Source: Alcaligenes sp. SORT26
GTDB lineage: Bacteria; Pseudomonadota; Gammaproteobacteria; Burkholderiales; Burkholderiaceae_B
Length of the DNA stretch: 64,000 bases
Direction of reading: 5' to 3'
NCBI RefSeq assembly: GCF_017377875.1
Contig: NZ_CP070975.1
Coordinates: 1,054,001 to 1,118,000 of the forward strand
Shown: in pieces, positions 35,098 to 45,971 of the stretch
Layout: the number at the start of each line of letters is the position of its first letter
Numbering within the stretch: the stretch's first letter is position 1
Made by a program: the position numbers and the translations under genes
The notes under the pieces: generated by a model
Database searches by the model: none
What the model was told of the DNA's origin: nothing
The model's input: only the letters and a program-made list of their open reading frames with translations

Positions 35098-35125
35098 CAC
35101 CCTGAAGCAGACTTGCTCCAGGGTG
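35098..35125 (-). terminator. Rho-independent terminator of ppiD
   Basis: CACCCTG/CAGGGTG with an inner AGCA/TGCT stem is followed on the minus strand by TTTTT (35093-35097). It is 25 bases past the ppiD stop and just ahead of the M23 peptidase start. Confidence 0.88.
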
Positions 35126-35149
35126 ATTGGTTCTGACTCACAACCCGCG

Positions 35150-37108
35150 TTACTCGCTATCGCCGCTGGAGGTCAATTCTTTCTCTGCTTCAGGCAGGAA
35201 CTGGACTTTCTCTTCCACACGCATCGCTTGCAGAACCGCCTGGGTCTCGGTACGAGCCATGGCTTGCGTCAGTTGGGCCGTCAACATATCCAGACCGGGG
35301 TTACCAGCCTTGCCAGGTTCGTGGCTCAGAATCTGTACCACGGTGTAGCCCTGTGGCTGACGGTCACCCACATAAGCAGGCAATTTGTCCACGGGATTGG
35401 CCAGAACCTTGTTCAACAAGGCTTCGTCCATCTCGGGGAACTCAGCACGGCTAACGGCAAATTGAGCCGAGAAGCTTTCAGGCTCTGCGCCTTCATTCAA
35501 TTGCTTCAGGTAGTCCTCGCCCGCTTGCACGGCCATAGCGGCTGCTTTCTCGCGGCGCAGATTTTCCTGGGCGATGCTACGCACTTTATCCAGTTCTGGC
35601 ACATGCGCGGCTTGCACGTCGATAACGCGCACAGCAATCAAGGTATCTGGCGAGACTTCAATAACGCCAGCGTTTTTGCGCGAAGCCAGGGTCTCAGGGT
35701 TGAACAAGGCCTGGCGAACACGGCTGTCGTCCAGCACAGCGGCATCGGGGCTCTTGGCAGCAGCCAGATCACCGTCGACTTGCGAGGCAGGAATCAAACC
35801 TTGACGGCTAATGCCCTCAGCCTGTTTCAAGCTCAGACCCAAGGCGTTGGCGGCCGCTTCCAGGCTATCTTCGTTGTCGTAAACCAGATTGGTCAGCTTG
35901 CTGGCCATATCGGCAAAACGCTCGGAAGCCAGTTGCTTGCGCACTTCGTCCTGCACCTTGCTACGGGCCTGCTCGAAGGACTCGCCTTGTTCAGGCTGAA
36001 CTTCGTTGCTCTTGAAAATGTGGAAGCCGTTAGGGCCTTCGATCACACCGGATACATCACCTTTCTTCAAAGCGAACACAGCGCCTTCCAGCACGGAGGG
36101 CCAGGAGCCTTTGCTGATCCAGCCCAGCTCGCCACCTTCGCGGGCGCTACCGTCGTCCTGGGAGTTGGCACGTGCCAAATCGGCGAAACCGTCTTTATTG
36201 GCCTGGGCTTTTTCAGCCAGATCACGGGCCTTGGCCTGGGCCGCTTCACGTTCGCTGTCCGATGCACCGGCAGGCAGTGTCACCAGGATATGGCTGATGT
36301 TCACGCGGCCAGCTTGTACGTAGCGGGCCTTGTTTTGTTCGTAATACTGCTTGAGCTGATCTTCGGTAGGCGTTGCCAAGTCTTTGGAGGCAGCTGCTTC
36401 GTTCAGCAGCAGATATTCCACTTTGACTTGCTGGGGCAGTTCCAGCGATTGTTTGTTGGCGTCGTACCAGGCTTGCAAGTCTGCATCGCTGATCTGAACC
36501 TTGGATTCAAAATCACGTGTCAGGAAGCTGCGAGTGCGCACACCACGTTCTTCAGTCAGGGCGATTTCCAGCTTATTCATCACGCTGGGCAGCATGACGG
36601 TACTGGAGGCCACTGGACCGAGCACGCGTTGCAGGGCCAACTGGCCACGCTGGCTTTGCTCGAAATCACGGGTATTGATACCGGCTGAGGCCAGAACCTG
36701 GCTGTAGAGCGCAGGCGAGAAGGTACCGTTTTCCTGAAATTCCGGCATGGTGGCGATATTGTCGCGCAGGGCAATGTCGGACACATTAAAGCGGGCCGAG
36801 GTAGCCACTTCAATTTGTACACGCTGATCAACCAGGGATTCCAGCAAGGCACGACGGCTCTCCAGGCTATCCGCCTGAGCCAGATCAAAACCGGCAGGAT
36901 TGTTACGCTGCATATCGTCCAACTGCATGCGGCGCGCACGATCAAATTCCTGGGATGTAATGGCGCTATCGCCAACCTTCACAATATCGCTATCGCCAGA
37001 AACATAGCTGGAGTAGCCGCTGACGCCAATCAGTACAAAAGACGGCAGAATCAGCACTAACAGGACCAACTGCATGACGCGTTGGTTCTTACGGATAATC
37101 TCGAACAT
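35150..37108 (-). CDS. ppiD: Peptidyl-prolyl isomerase, PpiD/SurA family membrane chaperone
   Basis: 652 residues. It begins MFEIIRKNQRVMQLVLLVLILPSFVLIG, a short cytoplasmic part and one membrane anchor, exactly as in PpiD. A SurA-N-like region spans about 35-200, including TSQEFDRARRMQLDDM. The parvulin domain is at about 262-370 (NISHILVTLPAG, then GGELGWISKGSWP and GFHIFKSNEV). The protein is anchored in the inner membrane at the Sec exit and assists folding of exported proteins. hupB, the usual upstream neighbour, is not present. The 242-base gap upstream shows no RNA gene. Confidence 0.95.
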   Translation of the reverse strand: MFEIIRKNQRVMQLVLLVLILPSFVLIGVSGYSSYVSGDSDIVKVGDSAITSQEFDRARRMQLDDMQRNNPAGFDLAQADSLESRRALLESLVDQRVQIEVATSARFNVSDIALRDNIATMPEFQENGTFSPALYSQVLASAGINTRDFEQSQRGQLALQRVLGPVASSTVMLPSVMNKLEIALTEERGVRTRSFLTRDFESKVQISDADLQAWYDANKQSLELPQQVKVEYLLLNEAAASKDLATPTEDQLKQYYEQNKARYVQAGRVNISHILVTLPAGASDSEREAAQAKARDLAEKAQANKDGFADLARANSQDDGSAREGGELGWISKGSWPSVLEGAVFALKKGDVSGVIEGPNGFHIFKSNEVQPEQGESFEQARSKVQDEVRKQLASERFADMASKLTNLVYDNEDSLEAAANALGLSLKQAEGISRQGLIPASQVDGDLAAAKSPDAAVLDDSRVRQALFNPETLASRKNAGVIEVSPDTLIAVRVIDVQAAHVPELDKVRSIAQENLRREKAAAMAVQAGEDYLKQLNEGAEPESFSAQFAVSRAEFPEMDEALLNKVLANPVDKLPAYVGDRQPQGYTVVQILSHEPGKAGNPGLDMLTAQLTQAMARTETQAVLQAMRVEEKVQFLPEAEKELTSSGDSE

Positions 37109-37383
37109 TAATCATCACCTACTTTCGCTTGCAGCAGGGGCGCTGCGGGCGGCGCATCAGGCCGGAGAGCCCAGCTCGGCCTGAAAATATACCGTGTTTG
37201 GATCAAGTGTGTTTGACGTAAACTGTGGCCTCATAAAGCGAGCCCACGCCGCGCAGCAAATGGCGCCATGGGTGCTTGATTCGGCCTAGGATCGGATTGT
37301 AAATCCAAAACCGTAACCGTACAGTGTACAGCCCCGGTTAAAATAGTACATTGGCTTTTTATCACGCCTCTTGCGAGTCCGCC

Positions 37384-38139
37384 ATGCCTTCAATGAATCA
37401 TCACTGGCCCTACCCTGCTTTGATTGCCCACCGAGGGGCAGGCAAGGTGGCCCCGGAGAACACCCTGGCTGCCATTCGAGTCGGCGCCCAGAATGGTTTT
37501 CACATGATGGAGTACGACGTCAAACTGAGCCGTGACGGGGTTCCCGTGCTGCTGCATGATGACGAACTGGATCGCACCTCCAACAGCCAGGGCATCGCCT
37601 CTGCGCTGACGCTGGCAGAACTGTCAGCACTGGATTTTGGGGCCTGGCATTCTTCGGCCTACGCAGGCGAGCCCATCCCTACCTTGAGTTCGATTGCCGC
37701 CTTTACCCTGGCCAATCAGATTCACAGCAATATCGAAATCAAGCCGACCACGGGCGACGAAGCCGAGACTGGCCGCGTGGTGGCACTGGCCGCTCAGGCC
37801 CTGTGGGCGCAGGCCAGCCTGCCCCCCCTGCTGTCCTCCTTTTCCGAAGTCGCCCTGCAAGCGGCCCAGCAAGCCGTCCCCACCTTGCCCCGCGCCTTGC
37901 TCATCGAAGAGAAGGTGCCAGCCGACTGGCCCGAGCGCCTGGAGCGCCTGGGCTGCATGGGCCTGAATCTGAATAACCGTTTTGTTGACCAGGCTCTGGT
38001 CCAAGCCATCCGTCAGGCGGGCTATACCGTGGCCGTCTGGACCGTCAACGACGCCGAACGGGTGCGCGAGCTGCTGGATTGGGGGTGCAACGGCATCTTC
38101 ACTGATAAAGTCACCACGATTCGCCCCGACACTCTTTAA
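37384..38139 (+). CDS. Glycerophosphodiester phosphodiesterase
   Basis: 251 residues from the ATG at 37384; a TTG 33 bases earlier and an ATG three codons later are alternatives. The GDPD catalytic set is present: IAHRGAGKVAPENTLAAI near residue 14-32, MMEYDVKLSRDGVPVLLHDDELDRTS near 41-66 and NIEIKPT near 118. It ends GCNGIFTDKV. Its size and lack of a signal peptide match the cytosolic UgpQ type, which releases glycerol 3-phosphate from phospholipid head-group diesters. It ends 22 bases before rlmJ. Confidence 0.92.
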   Translation: MPSMNHHWPYPALIAHRGAGKVAPENTLAAIRVGAQNGFHMMEYDVKLSRDGVPVLLHDDELDRTSNSQGIASALTLAELSALDFGAWHSSAYAGEPIPTLSSIAAFTLANQIHSNIEIKPTTGDEAETGRVVALAAQALWAQASLPPLLSSFSEVALQAAQQAVPTLPRALLIEEKVPADWPERLERLGCMGLNLNNRFVDQALVQAIRQAGYTVAVWTVNDAERVRELLDWGCNGIFTDKVTTIRPDTL

Positions 38140-38161
38140 ACCGCCACACCCAGGATTTCTC

Positions 38162-39016
38162 TTGTTCAGTTACCGTCACGCCTTTCATGCTGGCAATCAC
38201 GCGGATGTGCTCAAGCACGCCACCTTGCTGCATATCTTTAATTACTACGCCCAAAAAGACAGCGCTTTCAGCATTATCGATACTCACTGCGGTGCCGGTA
38301 TCTATGATCTGGAGCACGACTGGGCGCAAACCAAGGGCGAGTTCTACGACGGCCTGGACCGGGTCTTGCAGCAAGATGAGTACCCGGAACTGGTAGAACA
38401 CTATATTGATGCCATTGCCGACCTGAACCCGGACGGGACCGCCCGTTACTACCCCGGTTCACCCTGGTTGGCCCTGGAGCGTTTGCGTAACCAGGACAGT
38501 TTTCACGGTTTTGAATTGCACCCGTCTGAATTCGAGGTCCTGAGCGAAAACGTGGCGCAGTTGTTTCCCAAAGGCAATCGTCGGGTTCGCCTGTATCCGG
38601 AAAATGGGTTTGAACAGTTGGGACGCTTGCTACCACCCCCATCACGACGCGCTGTTGTCGTCATGGACCCCTCCTACGAGGCCAAGGCGGACTATCAGCA
38701 GGTCTTGAACAGCGTCAAAAATGCCCTCAAGCGCTTTGCTCAAGCCTGTATCGTGGTGTGGTATCCCATTGTGCAGCGGCCTGAAGTACAGGCCTTGCAA
38801 CGCAAGCTGGAGCAACTGGATACGCCTTGGCTGCATGTCAGCCTGTCGGTTCGTGCTCCGGCCAAAAATGGTTTGGGTTTGCATGGCAGTGGCTTGTTCA
38901 TCAGCAATCCTCCCTGGACGCTGCTCAAGGCTCTGGAACAAAGCATGCCGTGGTTAACAGAAACGCTGGCCCAGGATGACAAGGCCAGCTTTCAACTTCG
39001 TCATTCGGGGCTGTAA
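38162..39016 (+). CDS. rlmJ: 23S rRNA (adenine-2030-N6)-methyltransferase
   Basis: 284 residues if it starts at the TTG at 38162, giving MFSYRHAFHAGNHADVLKHATLL, which aligns directly with the E. coli RlmJ N-terminus. AGGA lies about 7 bases upstream, and no ATG is available. Motifs are IIDTHCGAGIYDL near 39 (SAM binding), GSPWLAL near 99, VVVMDPSYE near 160 (the catalytic DPPY variant DPSY) and GSGLFISNPPW near 240. It methylates A2030 of 23S rRNA. Confidence 0.93.
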   Translation: MFSYRHAFHAGNHADVLKHATLLHIFNYYAQKDSAFSIIDTHCGAGIYDLEHDWAQTKGEFYDGLDRVLQQDEYPELVEHYIDAIADLNPDGTARYYPGSPWLALERLRNQDSFHGFELHPSEFEVLSENVAQLFPKGNRRVRLYPENGFEQLGRLLPPPSRRAVVVMDPSYEAKADYQQVLNSVKNALKRFAQACIVVWYPIVQRPEVQALQRKLEQLDTPWLHVSLSVRAPAKNGLGLHGSGLFISNPPWTLLKALEQSMPWLTETLAQDDKASFQLRHSGL

Positions 39017-39031
39017 GCCGCCCCTTTGCCT

Positions 39032-39766
39032 TTAGGCCAGGCGCTCGGATTCTTTCATGTAGCGCCACTGGCCCATAGGCAGGTCGCCCAGTACCAGTTC
39101 GCCAATACGCACGCGCTTCAAACCCACGACCTTCAGGCCAACCAGCTCGCACATGCGGCGAATCTGGCGCTTTTTGCCTTCACGCAGAATGAAACGCAGT
39201 TGGTCATCGTTCTGCCAGGACACTTGAGCAGGCAGCAAGGGCTTGCCATCCAGGCTCAAACCGAAATTGAGCAGCTCCATACCGCGTTCGCTCAATTTGC
39301 CGGTCACACGCACCAGATATTCCTTGTCGATGACCGAGTCCTCGCCAATAATCTGCCGCGCAATGCGACCATCCTGAGTCAGGATCAGCAAGCCAGTGGA
39401 GTCAATATCCAGACGACCAGCCGGTGCCAGACCGCGCAGATGCGCCGGGTCAAAGCGTGGGCCACCACGGCCACCCTTGTACTGCGTGGCAGCACCGATC
39501 AGGGACACCGCATTGCGATAACCGGCTTCGGCCTGGCCCGACACATAGCCCACAGGCTTGTGCAGCAAGATCGTGGCACGTTGGGTCTGGCGCTGACGCG
39601 CTTGTTTTTCCAGTGTGATTTTCTGATTGGGATAGGCTTTGCTCCCCAATTCAGAGACGGTTTCACCGTCCACACGCACCCAGCCGCGCTCGATGAAAGC
39701 ATCCGCCTCACGGCGTGAACACATGCCGCGCTGGGCCATTAATTTTGAGATACGTTCTTTTTCCAT
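39032..39766 (-). CDS. rRNA pseudouridine synthase, RsuA/RluB/RluF family (RluF-like)
   Basis: 244 residues from the ATG at 39766. The N-terminal S4 domain is [32 protein letters not shown] (residues 4-35). The catalytic domain has [25 protein letters not shown] near 113-137, with the catalytic Asp in GRLDIDS, and ends with [18 protein letters not shown] near 195. The CSRREAD helix is nearest RluF, which modifies U2604 of 23S rRNA, but RluB/RsuA cannot be excluded. It is divergent from ubiC over 12 bases only, so the promoters must overlap the coding starts. Confidence 0.9.
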   Translation of the reverse strand: MEKERISKLMAQRGMCSRREADAFIERGWVRVDGETVSELGSKAYPNQKITLEKQARQRQTQRATILLHKPVGYVSGQAEAGYRNAVSLIGAATQYKGGRGGPRFDPAHLRGLAPAGRLDIDSTGLLILTQDGRIARQIIGEDSVIDKEYLVRVTGKLSERGMELLNFGLSLDGKPLLPAQVSWQNDDQLRFILREGKKRQIRRMCELVGLKVVGLKRVRIGELVLGDLPMGQWRYMKESERLA

Positions 39767-39778
39767 GAGCGCTATTTT

Positions 39779-40378
39779 ATGGCTTTGGCGATAATACAGG
39801 ACATGAAATTTCCCTCCAGCACAAAAAAACCCTGGCATGACCGGGTTCACCCCTCCGCCACACAGGCCCAAAAGTACTGGCTTCACCGTCCCGGCGCCCT
39901 GACTACCGGTCTGCGCCGTCTGGGCCAGGTCCATCTGGAAGTCGTCAGCGAGTACGCCTGCCGCCTGAACCCGCAAGAGGCTGCTTTGATTCAAAAGCCG
40001 CCAGGCACGCTGGCCTGGATACGAGAAGTGTCCATGGCAGTAGACGGAATCCGCTGCGTTATTGCGCGCAGTTTCACGCCCCTGCCCGCCTCCCACAGTG
40101 TCTGGCAAGGCATACGGCGGCTGCGCAGTCGCCCGCTGGCGGACATGCTTTATAACGATGCCCAGATACAACGCTCGGCCTTTTTAAGCTGCCGTTTAAA
40201 CCGTGGCATGAGCTTTTTCCGCACGATTGAGCGCGCCGTAACGCCCAGCGGCGAGCCTGTTCCAGATGCTCAACAGGTTTTGTCGCGTTGTTCGGTCTTT
40301 TGGCGACACGGCCAACCCTTGCTGGTCGCCGAGTCCTTTATGCCTGCCTTCTGGGCTCGCGGTGCTACACTGGTTTAG
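39779..40378 (+). CDS. ubiC: Chorismate--pyruvate lyase
   Basis: 199 residues (191 if the ATG at 39803 is used; neither start has a clear ribosome site). Family features are the W[15 protein letters not shown] segment near 34-48, [22 protein letters not shown] near 82-103 (with the substrate-binding Arg), [11 protein letters not shown] near 114-124 and the late [10 protein letters not shown] with the conserved Glu. It splits chorismate into 4-hydroxybenzoate and pyruvate, the first step of ubiquinone synthesis. ubiA is not next to it here. Confidence 0.9.
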   Translation: MALAIIQDMKFPSSTKKPWHDRVHPSATQAQKYWLHRPGALTTGLRRLGQVHLEVVSEYACRLNPQEAALIQKPPGTLAWIREVSMAVDGIRCVIARSFTPLPASHSVWQGIRRLRSRPLADMLYNDAQIQRSAFLSCRLNRGMSFFRTIERAVTPSGEPVPDAQQVLSRCSVFWRHGQPLLVAESFMPAFWARGATLV

Positions 40379-40428
40379 CTGAAATTCAGCATTAACTAAT
40401 AAAACAAAGTTATATACCGAGACCAACC

Positions 40429-41637
40429 ATGTCCACGCAAGTCGATTCAAGTCGCCGTAACGCCTTTATTCTTTCTGGAATGCAAGCACTGGGCGGGGCG
40501 AATCCGGCATTGGTCGTGGCCTTGAGCAGTCTGGTCGGTCAGAAAATGGCCAGCAGCACGGATCTGGCCACCTTGCCAGTGGGTATTTTCAACCTGGGCC
40601 TGGCCATCGGCATCTTGCCTGCCGCCTATCTGATGCGCAGGCTGGGACGCCAAGGCGGCTACATAATCGGTGCCTTGCTGGGCGTGGGAGCAGGCCTGCT
40701 GGCCGCTGCCGGTATTTACAGTCTGTCTTTTGCCCTGTTCTGTGTGGGCACCCTCCTAGCCGGGCTGTATGCCTCTTATGTACAAAGCTATCGTTTTGCC
40801 GCTGCTGATGATGCCAGTGATACGTTCCGGCCCAAAGCCATTTCCTGGGTCATGGCCGGGGGGCTGCTGGGAGCCATTATTGCCACCCAGACGATTATCC
40901 ATACGCAGGACATCTGGCCCGAACACCCCTTTGCTGCTGCCTTCCTGGCACAAGCTGCCTTGGCCGCCCTGGTTTTACCCTTTGCCTTTAGCTTGCGTTT
41001 GGCACCGGGCACGCGCAATCAGCAAGAAAAAGTACCCTATACGGGACGCCCCCTGCGTGAAATCGCCTCCAATAGCTATTTCATTGTTGCGGTCGTAGCT
41101 GGTGTGGCCTCGTATGTGCTGATGAATTTTCTGATGACAGCCTCGCCACTGGCGATGGTGATGCACGGCCATAGCCTGAAAGAATCCACCCTGGGCATTC
41201 AATGGCACATTCTGGCCATGTTTGGTCCCAGCTTCTTTACCGGCAACCTGATCAAACGCTTTGGCAAAATCCCCGTCACCTTTGCAGGTGTGTTCCTGTT
41301 GGGTCTGGCCAGTATCATCGCCTTGCTAGGCATGACGGTGCCGCACTTCTGGGTCAGCCTTATTTTTCTGGGTCTGGGCTGGAATTTTGGCTTTATTGGT
41401 GCGACCAATATGGTGGTGGATTGCTACCGCCCTGAAGAACGTGGTCGTGTGCAGGCCTTGAATGATTTCATTATCTTCACCTGTGTGGCCTTGTCCTCTT
41501 TTACCTCGGGCCGCGTTCTGGCCGTGTATGGCTGGTACGGCGTCAATACCTGGACCCTGCCGATTTCTGCGGTGGTGATGCTGGCACTGGCCTGGCTTTA
41601 CTTCAAAAACAAACGTCAGCCTTACTTTTCCAGCTAA
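40429..41637 (+). CDS. Major facilitator superfamily transporter
   Basis: 402 residues with about twelve hydrophobic helices. The loop after helix 2 reads AAYLMRRLGRQGGYIIG, a version of the MFS motif G-x3-D-R-x-GRR with Asp lost. A parallel motif GNLIKRFGKIPVTFAG follows helix 8. A long cytoplasmic loop near residue 200 joins the two halves. Helix 10-11 contains GLGWNFGFIGATNMVVDCYRPEERGRVQALND. It is an inner-membrane secondary carrier of unknown substrate. It stands alone between ubiC and a terminator. Confidence 0.9.
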   Translation: MSTQVDSSRRNAFILSGMQALGGANPALVVALSSLVGQKMASSTDLATLPVGIFNLGLAIGILPAAYLMRRLGRQGGYIIGALLGVGAGLLAAAGIYSLSFALFCVGTLLAGLYASYVQSYRFAAADDASDTFRPKAISWVMAGGLLGAIIATQTIIHTQDIWPEHPFAAAFLAQAALAALVLPFAFSLRLAPGTRNQQEKVPYTGRPLREIASNSYFIVAVVAGVASYVLMNFLMTASPLAMVMHGHSLKESTLGIQWHILAMFGPSFFTGNLIKRFGKIPVTFAGVFLLGLASIIALLGMTVPHFWVSLIFLGLGWNFGFIGATNMVVDCYRPEERGRVQALNDFIIFTCVALSSFTSGRVLAVYGWYGVNTWTLPISAVVMLALAWLYFKNKRQPYFSS

Positions 41638-41663
41638 ACCAAGCTCGCGACCTGGAAAGACAA

Positions 41664-41719
41664 AAAGAGAACGGCCCCTGGTTCTGGATACGCATCCACA
41701 CCTTGGGGCCGTTCTCTTT
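41664..41719. terminator. Bidirectional terminator between the MFS and aldo/keto reductase genes
   Basis: A 15-bp stem AAAGAGAACGGCCCC/GGGGCCGTTCTCTTT encloses a 26-base loop that holds a second small hairpin (GGAT-ACGC-ATCC). It lies between convergent genes. Confidence 0.85.
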
Positions 41720-41724
41720 ACTGT

Positions 41725-42567
41725 TCAAATCATGGGCAAATAAGGAGGCTTGGGTCCACGCGCAAACTGTGCGTCCAAGGCCTGAATGTGTTCAGGCTGC
41801 AAGATCAGATCCCCGGCCGCCGCGTTTTGCTGGGCATGCAGCGCTTGCGAGGCTTTGGGAATCACGAACACATTGGGATCGCGCAACAAAAAGGCCAGGA
41901 CCACTTGCCGGGGCGTTACCTGATACTGGCGAGCAATCTCGGCCAGCAAGGCACCGCCCTTGTCATCGGGCTTGGGAAAGTCGTCATGTCCGAACGGGCT
42001 GTAAGCCACCACGCTAACCTGATGTTTCTGACACCAAGGCAGCACAGCATGTTCAATGGCGCGCTCCTTCAGGTGATACAAGACCTGGTTGCAGGCAATC
42101 TCACCTGGCCCCACGATCTCGTACAAGTCCTCCAGATCCGGCACATCAAAATTGCTGACACCCCACTGCCTGATTTTGCCCTGCTGCCTGAGCTGATCAA
42201 AGGCCGCGCAAGTCTCTTCCAGAGGAACCTGACCGGGCCAGTGCAATAAATAGAGATCCAGATAATCGGTGCCCAGACGCTTCAGACTGGCTTCACAGGC
42301 ACGGATCACCCCCTGACGGCTGGCATTAAAGGGCAAGACCTTGGACACCAGAAAAGCCTCGTGACGGCGGCCTTGCAAAGCCTGCCCGATCAGGGTTTCT
42401 GCCTGACCATCGCCATACATTTCTGCCGTGTCGATATGATTCATGCCGGCATCCAGCCCAGCCTGAAAGGCAGCAATGCTTTGCGGCCAATCGGCCTGTT
42501 CCACATACCAACTGCCTTGCCCGACACGCGAGACGCGTGAGGCCGAACCCAGCTTTTCATAACGCAT
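41725..42567 (-). CDS. Aldo/keto reductase
   Basis: 280 residues. The catalytic tetrad is intact: Asp46 and Tyr51 in HIDTAEMYG, Lys76 in VSKVLP and His109 in LLHWPG. WGVSNFDVPDLEDL near 146 and AYSPFG near 195 are family segments, and the late FVIPKAS binds NADPH. It is most like the YajO/2,5-diketogluconate reductase-type bacterial enzymes, a broad-range NADPH carbonyl reductase. It is a single gene; the stop lies 6 bases from the bidirectional terminator. Confidence 0.93.
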   Translation of the reverse strand: MRYEKLGSASRVSRVGQGSWYVEQADWPQSIAAFQAGLDAGMNHIDTAEMYGDGQAETLIGQALQGRRHEAFLVSKVLPFNASRQGVIRACEASLKRLGTDYLDLYLLHWPGQVPLEETCAAFDQLRQQGKIRQWGVSNFDVPDLEDLYEIVGPGEIACNQVLYHLKERAIEHAVLPWCQKHQVSVVAYSPFGHDDFPKPDDKGGALLAEIARQYQVTPRQVVLAFLLRDPNVFVIPKASQALHAQQNAAAGDLILQPEHIQALDAQFARGPKPPYLPMI

Positions 42568-42622
42568 CAGAATGCCCTTCCCTTGACGCTGTCAGAGTCA
42601 GCCCTTGAAAGCCAGCACCGCC

Positions 42623-44291
<1,669 letters not shown>

Positions 44292-44422
44292 GTATTCTTC
44301 CTTGTCCAGCCAGCCCCAAAAAGGGCCCGCATGGTTTCCTAGAGTCTCAAAACTATCTAATATACTGCACAGCGTCTGTTTTCTGCGGGACTGGATGACC
44401 TGCGTCAGCCCGTCCAATCCAC

Positions 44423-44428
44423 TATAAT
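44423..44428 (+). promoter_or_regulatory. -10 box of argH, 8 bases before the start codon
   Basis: A perfect TATAAT ends 8 bases before the argH ATG at 44437. A start of transcription 6-8 bases downstream would coincide with the ATG, and no Shine-Dalgarno sequence is visible. No convincing -35 box is seen at the normal distance. Confidence 0.5.
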
Positions 44429-44436
44429 TGCCCTCT

Positions 44437-45858
44437 ATGTCATCAAACACCCCCTCCTCTTCCCAAGACCAGTTTGCCAATAAAGCCATGGCCTGGTCGG
44501 CTCGCTTTTCCGAGCCCGTCTCTGACCTCGTCAAACGCTACACAGCGTCGGTGGACTTTGACAAGCGTATGGCACGCTTTGATATTCAGGGCTCTCTGGC
44601 CCACGCCAGCATGCTGGCCGCCGTCGGTGTGATCACCGAGCAGGACAAAGCGGACATCGAGCGCGGCATGAGCCAGATTCTGGACGAAATCGCCCAAGGC
44701 CAGTTCCAGTGGTTGCTGGATCTGGAAGACGTGCACCTGAACATCGAAAAACGTCTGGTCGAACTGATTGGCGATGCTGGCAAACGCTTGCACACCGGCC
44801 GTTCACGTAATGACCAGGTCGCCACCGATATCCGCCTGTGGCTGCGCAATGAAATCGACATTGCTCTGGACCTGCTGGCTCAGATGCAGCGCAAACTGGC
44901 TGAACTGGCCCTGGCCCAGGCAGACACTATTTTGCCCGGTTTCACCCACCTGCAAGTGGCACAACCCGTGACGTTTGGCCACCATTTGCTGGCCTACGCC
45001 GAAATGTTCCAGCGCGATGCCGAGCGTCTGCAAGACTGCCGCAAACGCGTGAACCGCCTGCCCTTGGGCGCTGCCGCCCTGGCCGGTACCAGCTACCCCA
45101 TCGACCGCGAAATGGTCGCCAAGCTGCTGAACTTTGACGATGTCTGCCGCAACTCGCTGGATGCCGTATCGGACCGCGATTTTGCCATCGAGTTCTGCGC
45201 CGCTGCCGCCCTGATCATGACGCACATCTCCCGCTTCTCCGAGGAGCTGGTGCTGTGGATGAGCCCACGCGTTGGTTTTATTGATCTGGCTGACCGTTTT
45301 TGCACCGGCAGTTCCATCATGCCGCAAAAGAAAAACCCCGACGTTCCCGAACTGGCCCGTGGCAAGACCGGTCGCGTCAATGGCAACCTGATCGCCCTGC
45401 TGACCCTGATGAAAGGCCAACCGCTGGCCTACAACAAGGACAATCAGGAAGACAAAGAAGGCCTGTTCGATTCGGCTGACACCATTCGCGACACCCTGAC
45501 CATTTTTGTCGACTTGATCTCCGGTATCAAAGTCAAACCTGATGCCATGCGCGCCGCAGCCCTGCAAGGCTTTGCGACCGCTACCGATCTGGCCGATTAC
45601 CTGGTCAAGAAAGGCCTGCCTTTCCGGGACGCCCACGAAACCGTGGCTTTGGCCGTACGTGAATGTGAACAGTTGGGTTGCGACCTGGCCGATCTGAACC
45701 TGGAACAACTGCAAAAATTCGATAGCCGTATTGAATCGGATATTTTTGGTGTGTTGACCCTGGAAGGCTCGGTCGCTTCGCGCAAACACATCGGCGGCAC
45801 CGCCCCCGAGCGCGTTCGTATCGAGGCACAGCGCATTCTAGATCGTATTCCGGGCTGA
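44437..45858 (+). CDS. argH: Argininosuccinate lyase
   Basis: 473 residues from the ATG at 44437 (a TTG 9 bases earlier lies inside the -10 box). Key motifs are [13 protein letters not shown] near 20, [15 protein letters not shown] near 118-132, [16 protein letters not shown] near 164-179 with the catalytic His, and the superfamily signature [12 protein letters not shown] near 287-298 with the catalytic Ser. It converts argininosuccinate to arginine and fumarate. A terminator follows. The lack of a ribosome site and the position of TATAAT suggest a leaderless message. Confidence 0.96.
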   Translation: MSSNTPSSSQDQFANKAMAWSARFSEPVSDLVKRYTASVDFDKRMARFDIQGSLAHASMLAAVGVITEQDKADIERGMSQILDEIAQGQFQWLLDLEDVHLNIEKRLVELIGDAGKRLHTGRSRNDQVATDIRLWLRNEIDIALDLLAQMQRKLAELALAQADTILPGFTHLQVAQPVTFGHHLLAYAEMFQRDAERLQDCRKRVNRLPLGAAALAGTSYPIDREMVAKLLNFDDVCRNSLDAVSDRDFAIEFCAAAALIMTHISRFSEELVLWMSPRVGFIDLADRFCTGSSIMPQKKNPDVPELARGKTGRVNGNLIALLTLMKGQPLAYNKDNQEDKEGLFDSADTIRDTLTIFVDLISGIKVKPDAMRAAALQGFATATDLADYLVKKGLPFRDAHETVALAVRECEQLGCDLADLNLEQLQKFDSRIESDIFGVLTLEGSVASRKHIGGTAPERVRIEAQRILDRIPG

Positions 45859-45880
45859 TAAGAGCTTCGGCTGGAAGAAG

Positions 45881-45913
45881 AAAAAGCCGCTCTTAGAACA
45901 GGAGCGGTTTTTT
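45881..45913 (+). terminator. Rho-independent terminator of argH
   Basis: CCGCTC (45887-45892) pairs with GAGCGG (45902-45907) over a 9-base loop, with flanking A and T runs extending the stem and ending in TTTTTT. Confidence 0.82.
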
Positions 45914-45971
45914 ATAGAAATCGACAGCAAATTACGTGGGTGCGACGTAGTTAGACTGTGACGCGTAGGTT

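Noticed and set aside
37285-37320. A GGATTGTAAATCC hairpin like the anticodon arm of a tRNA-Tyr upstream of the glycerophosphodiesterase gene.
   Set aside because: No T arm, D arm or acceptor stem can be folded around it.
39767-40171. N-terminal extension of the RluF-like pseudouridine synthase.
   Set aside because: The S4 domain begins at 39766, and the extension lies opposite ubiC without conserved features.
44292-44534. N-terminal extension of the MscS-type channel.
   Set aside because: It overlaps argH on the other strand and has no membrane helices or ribosome site.
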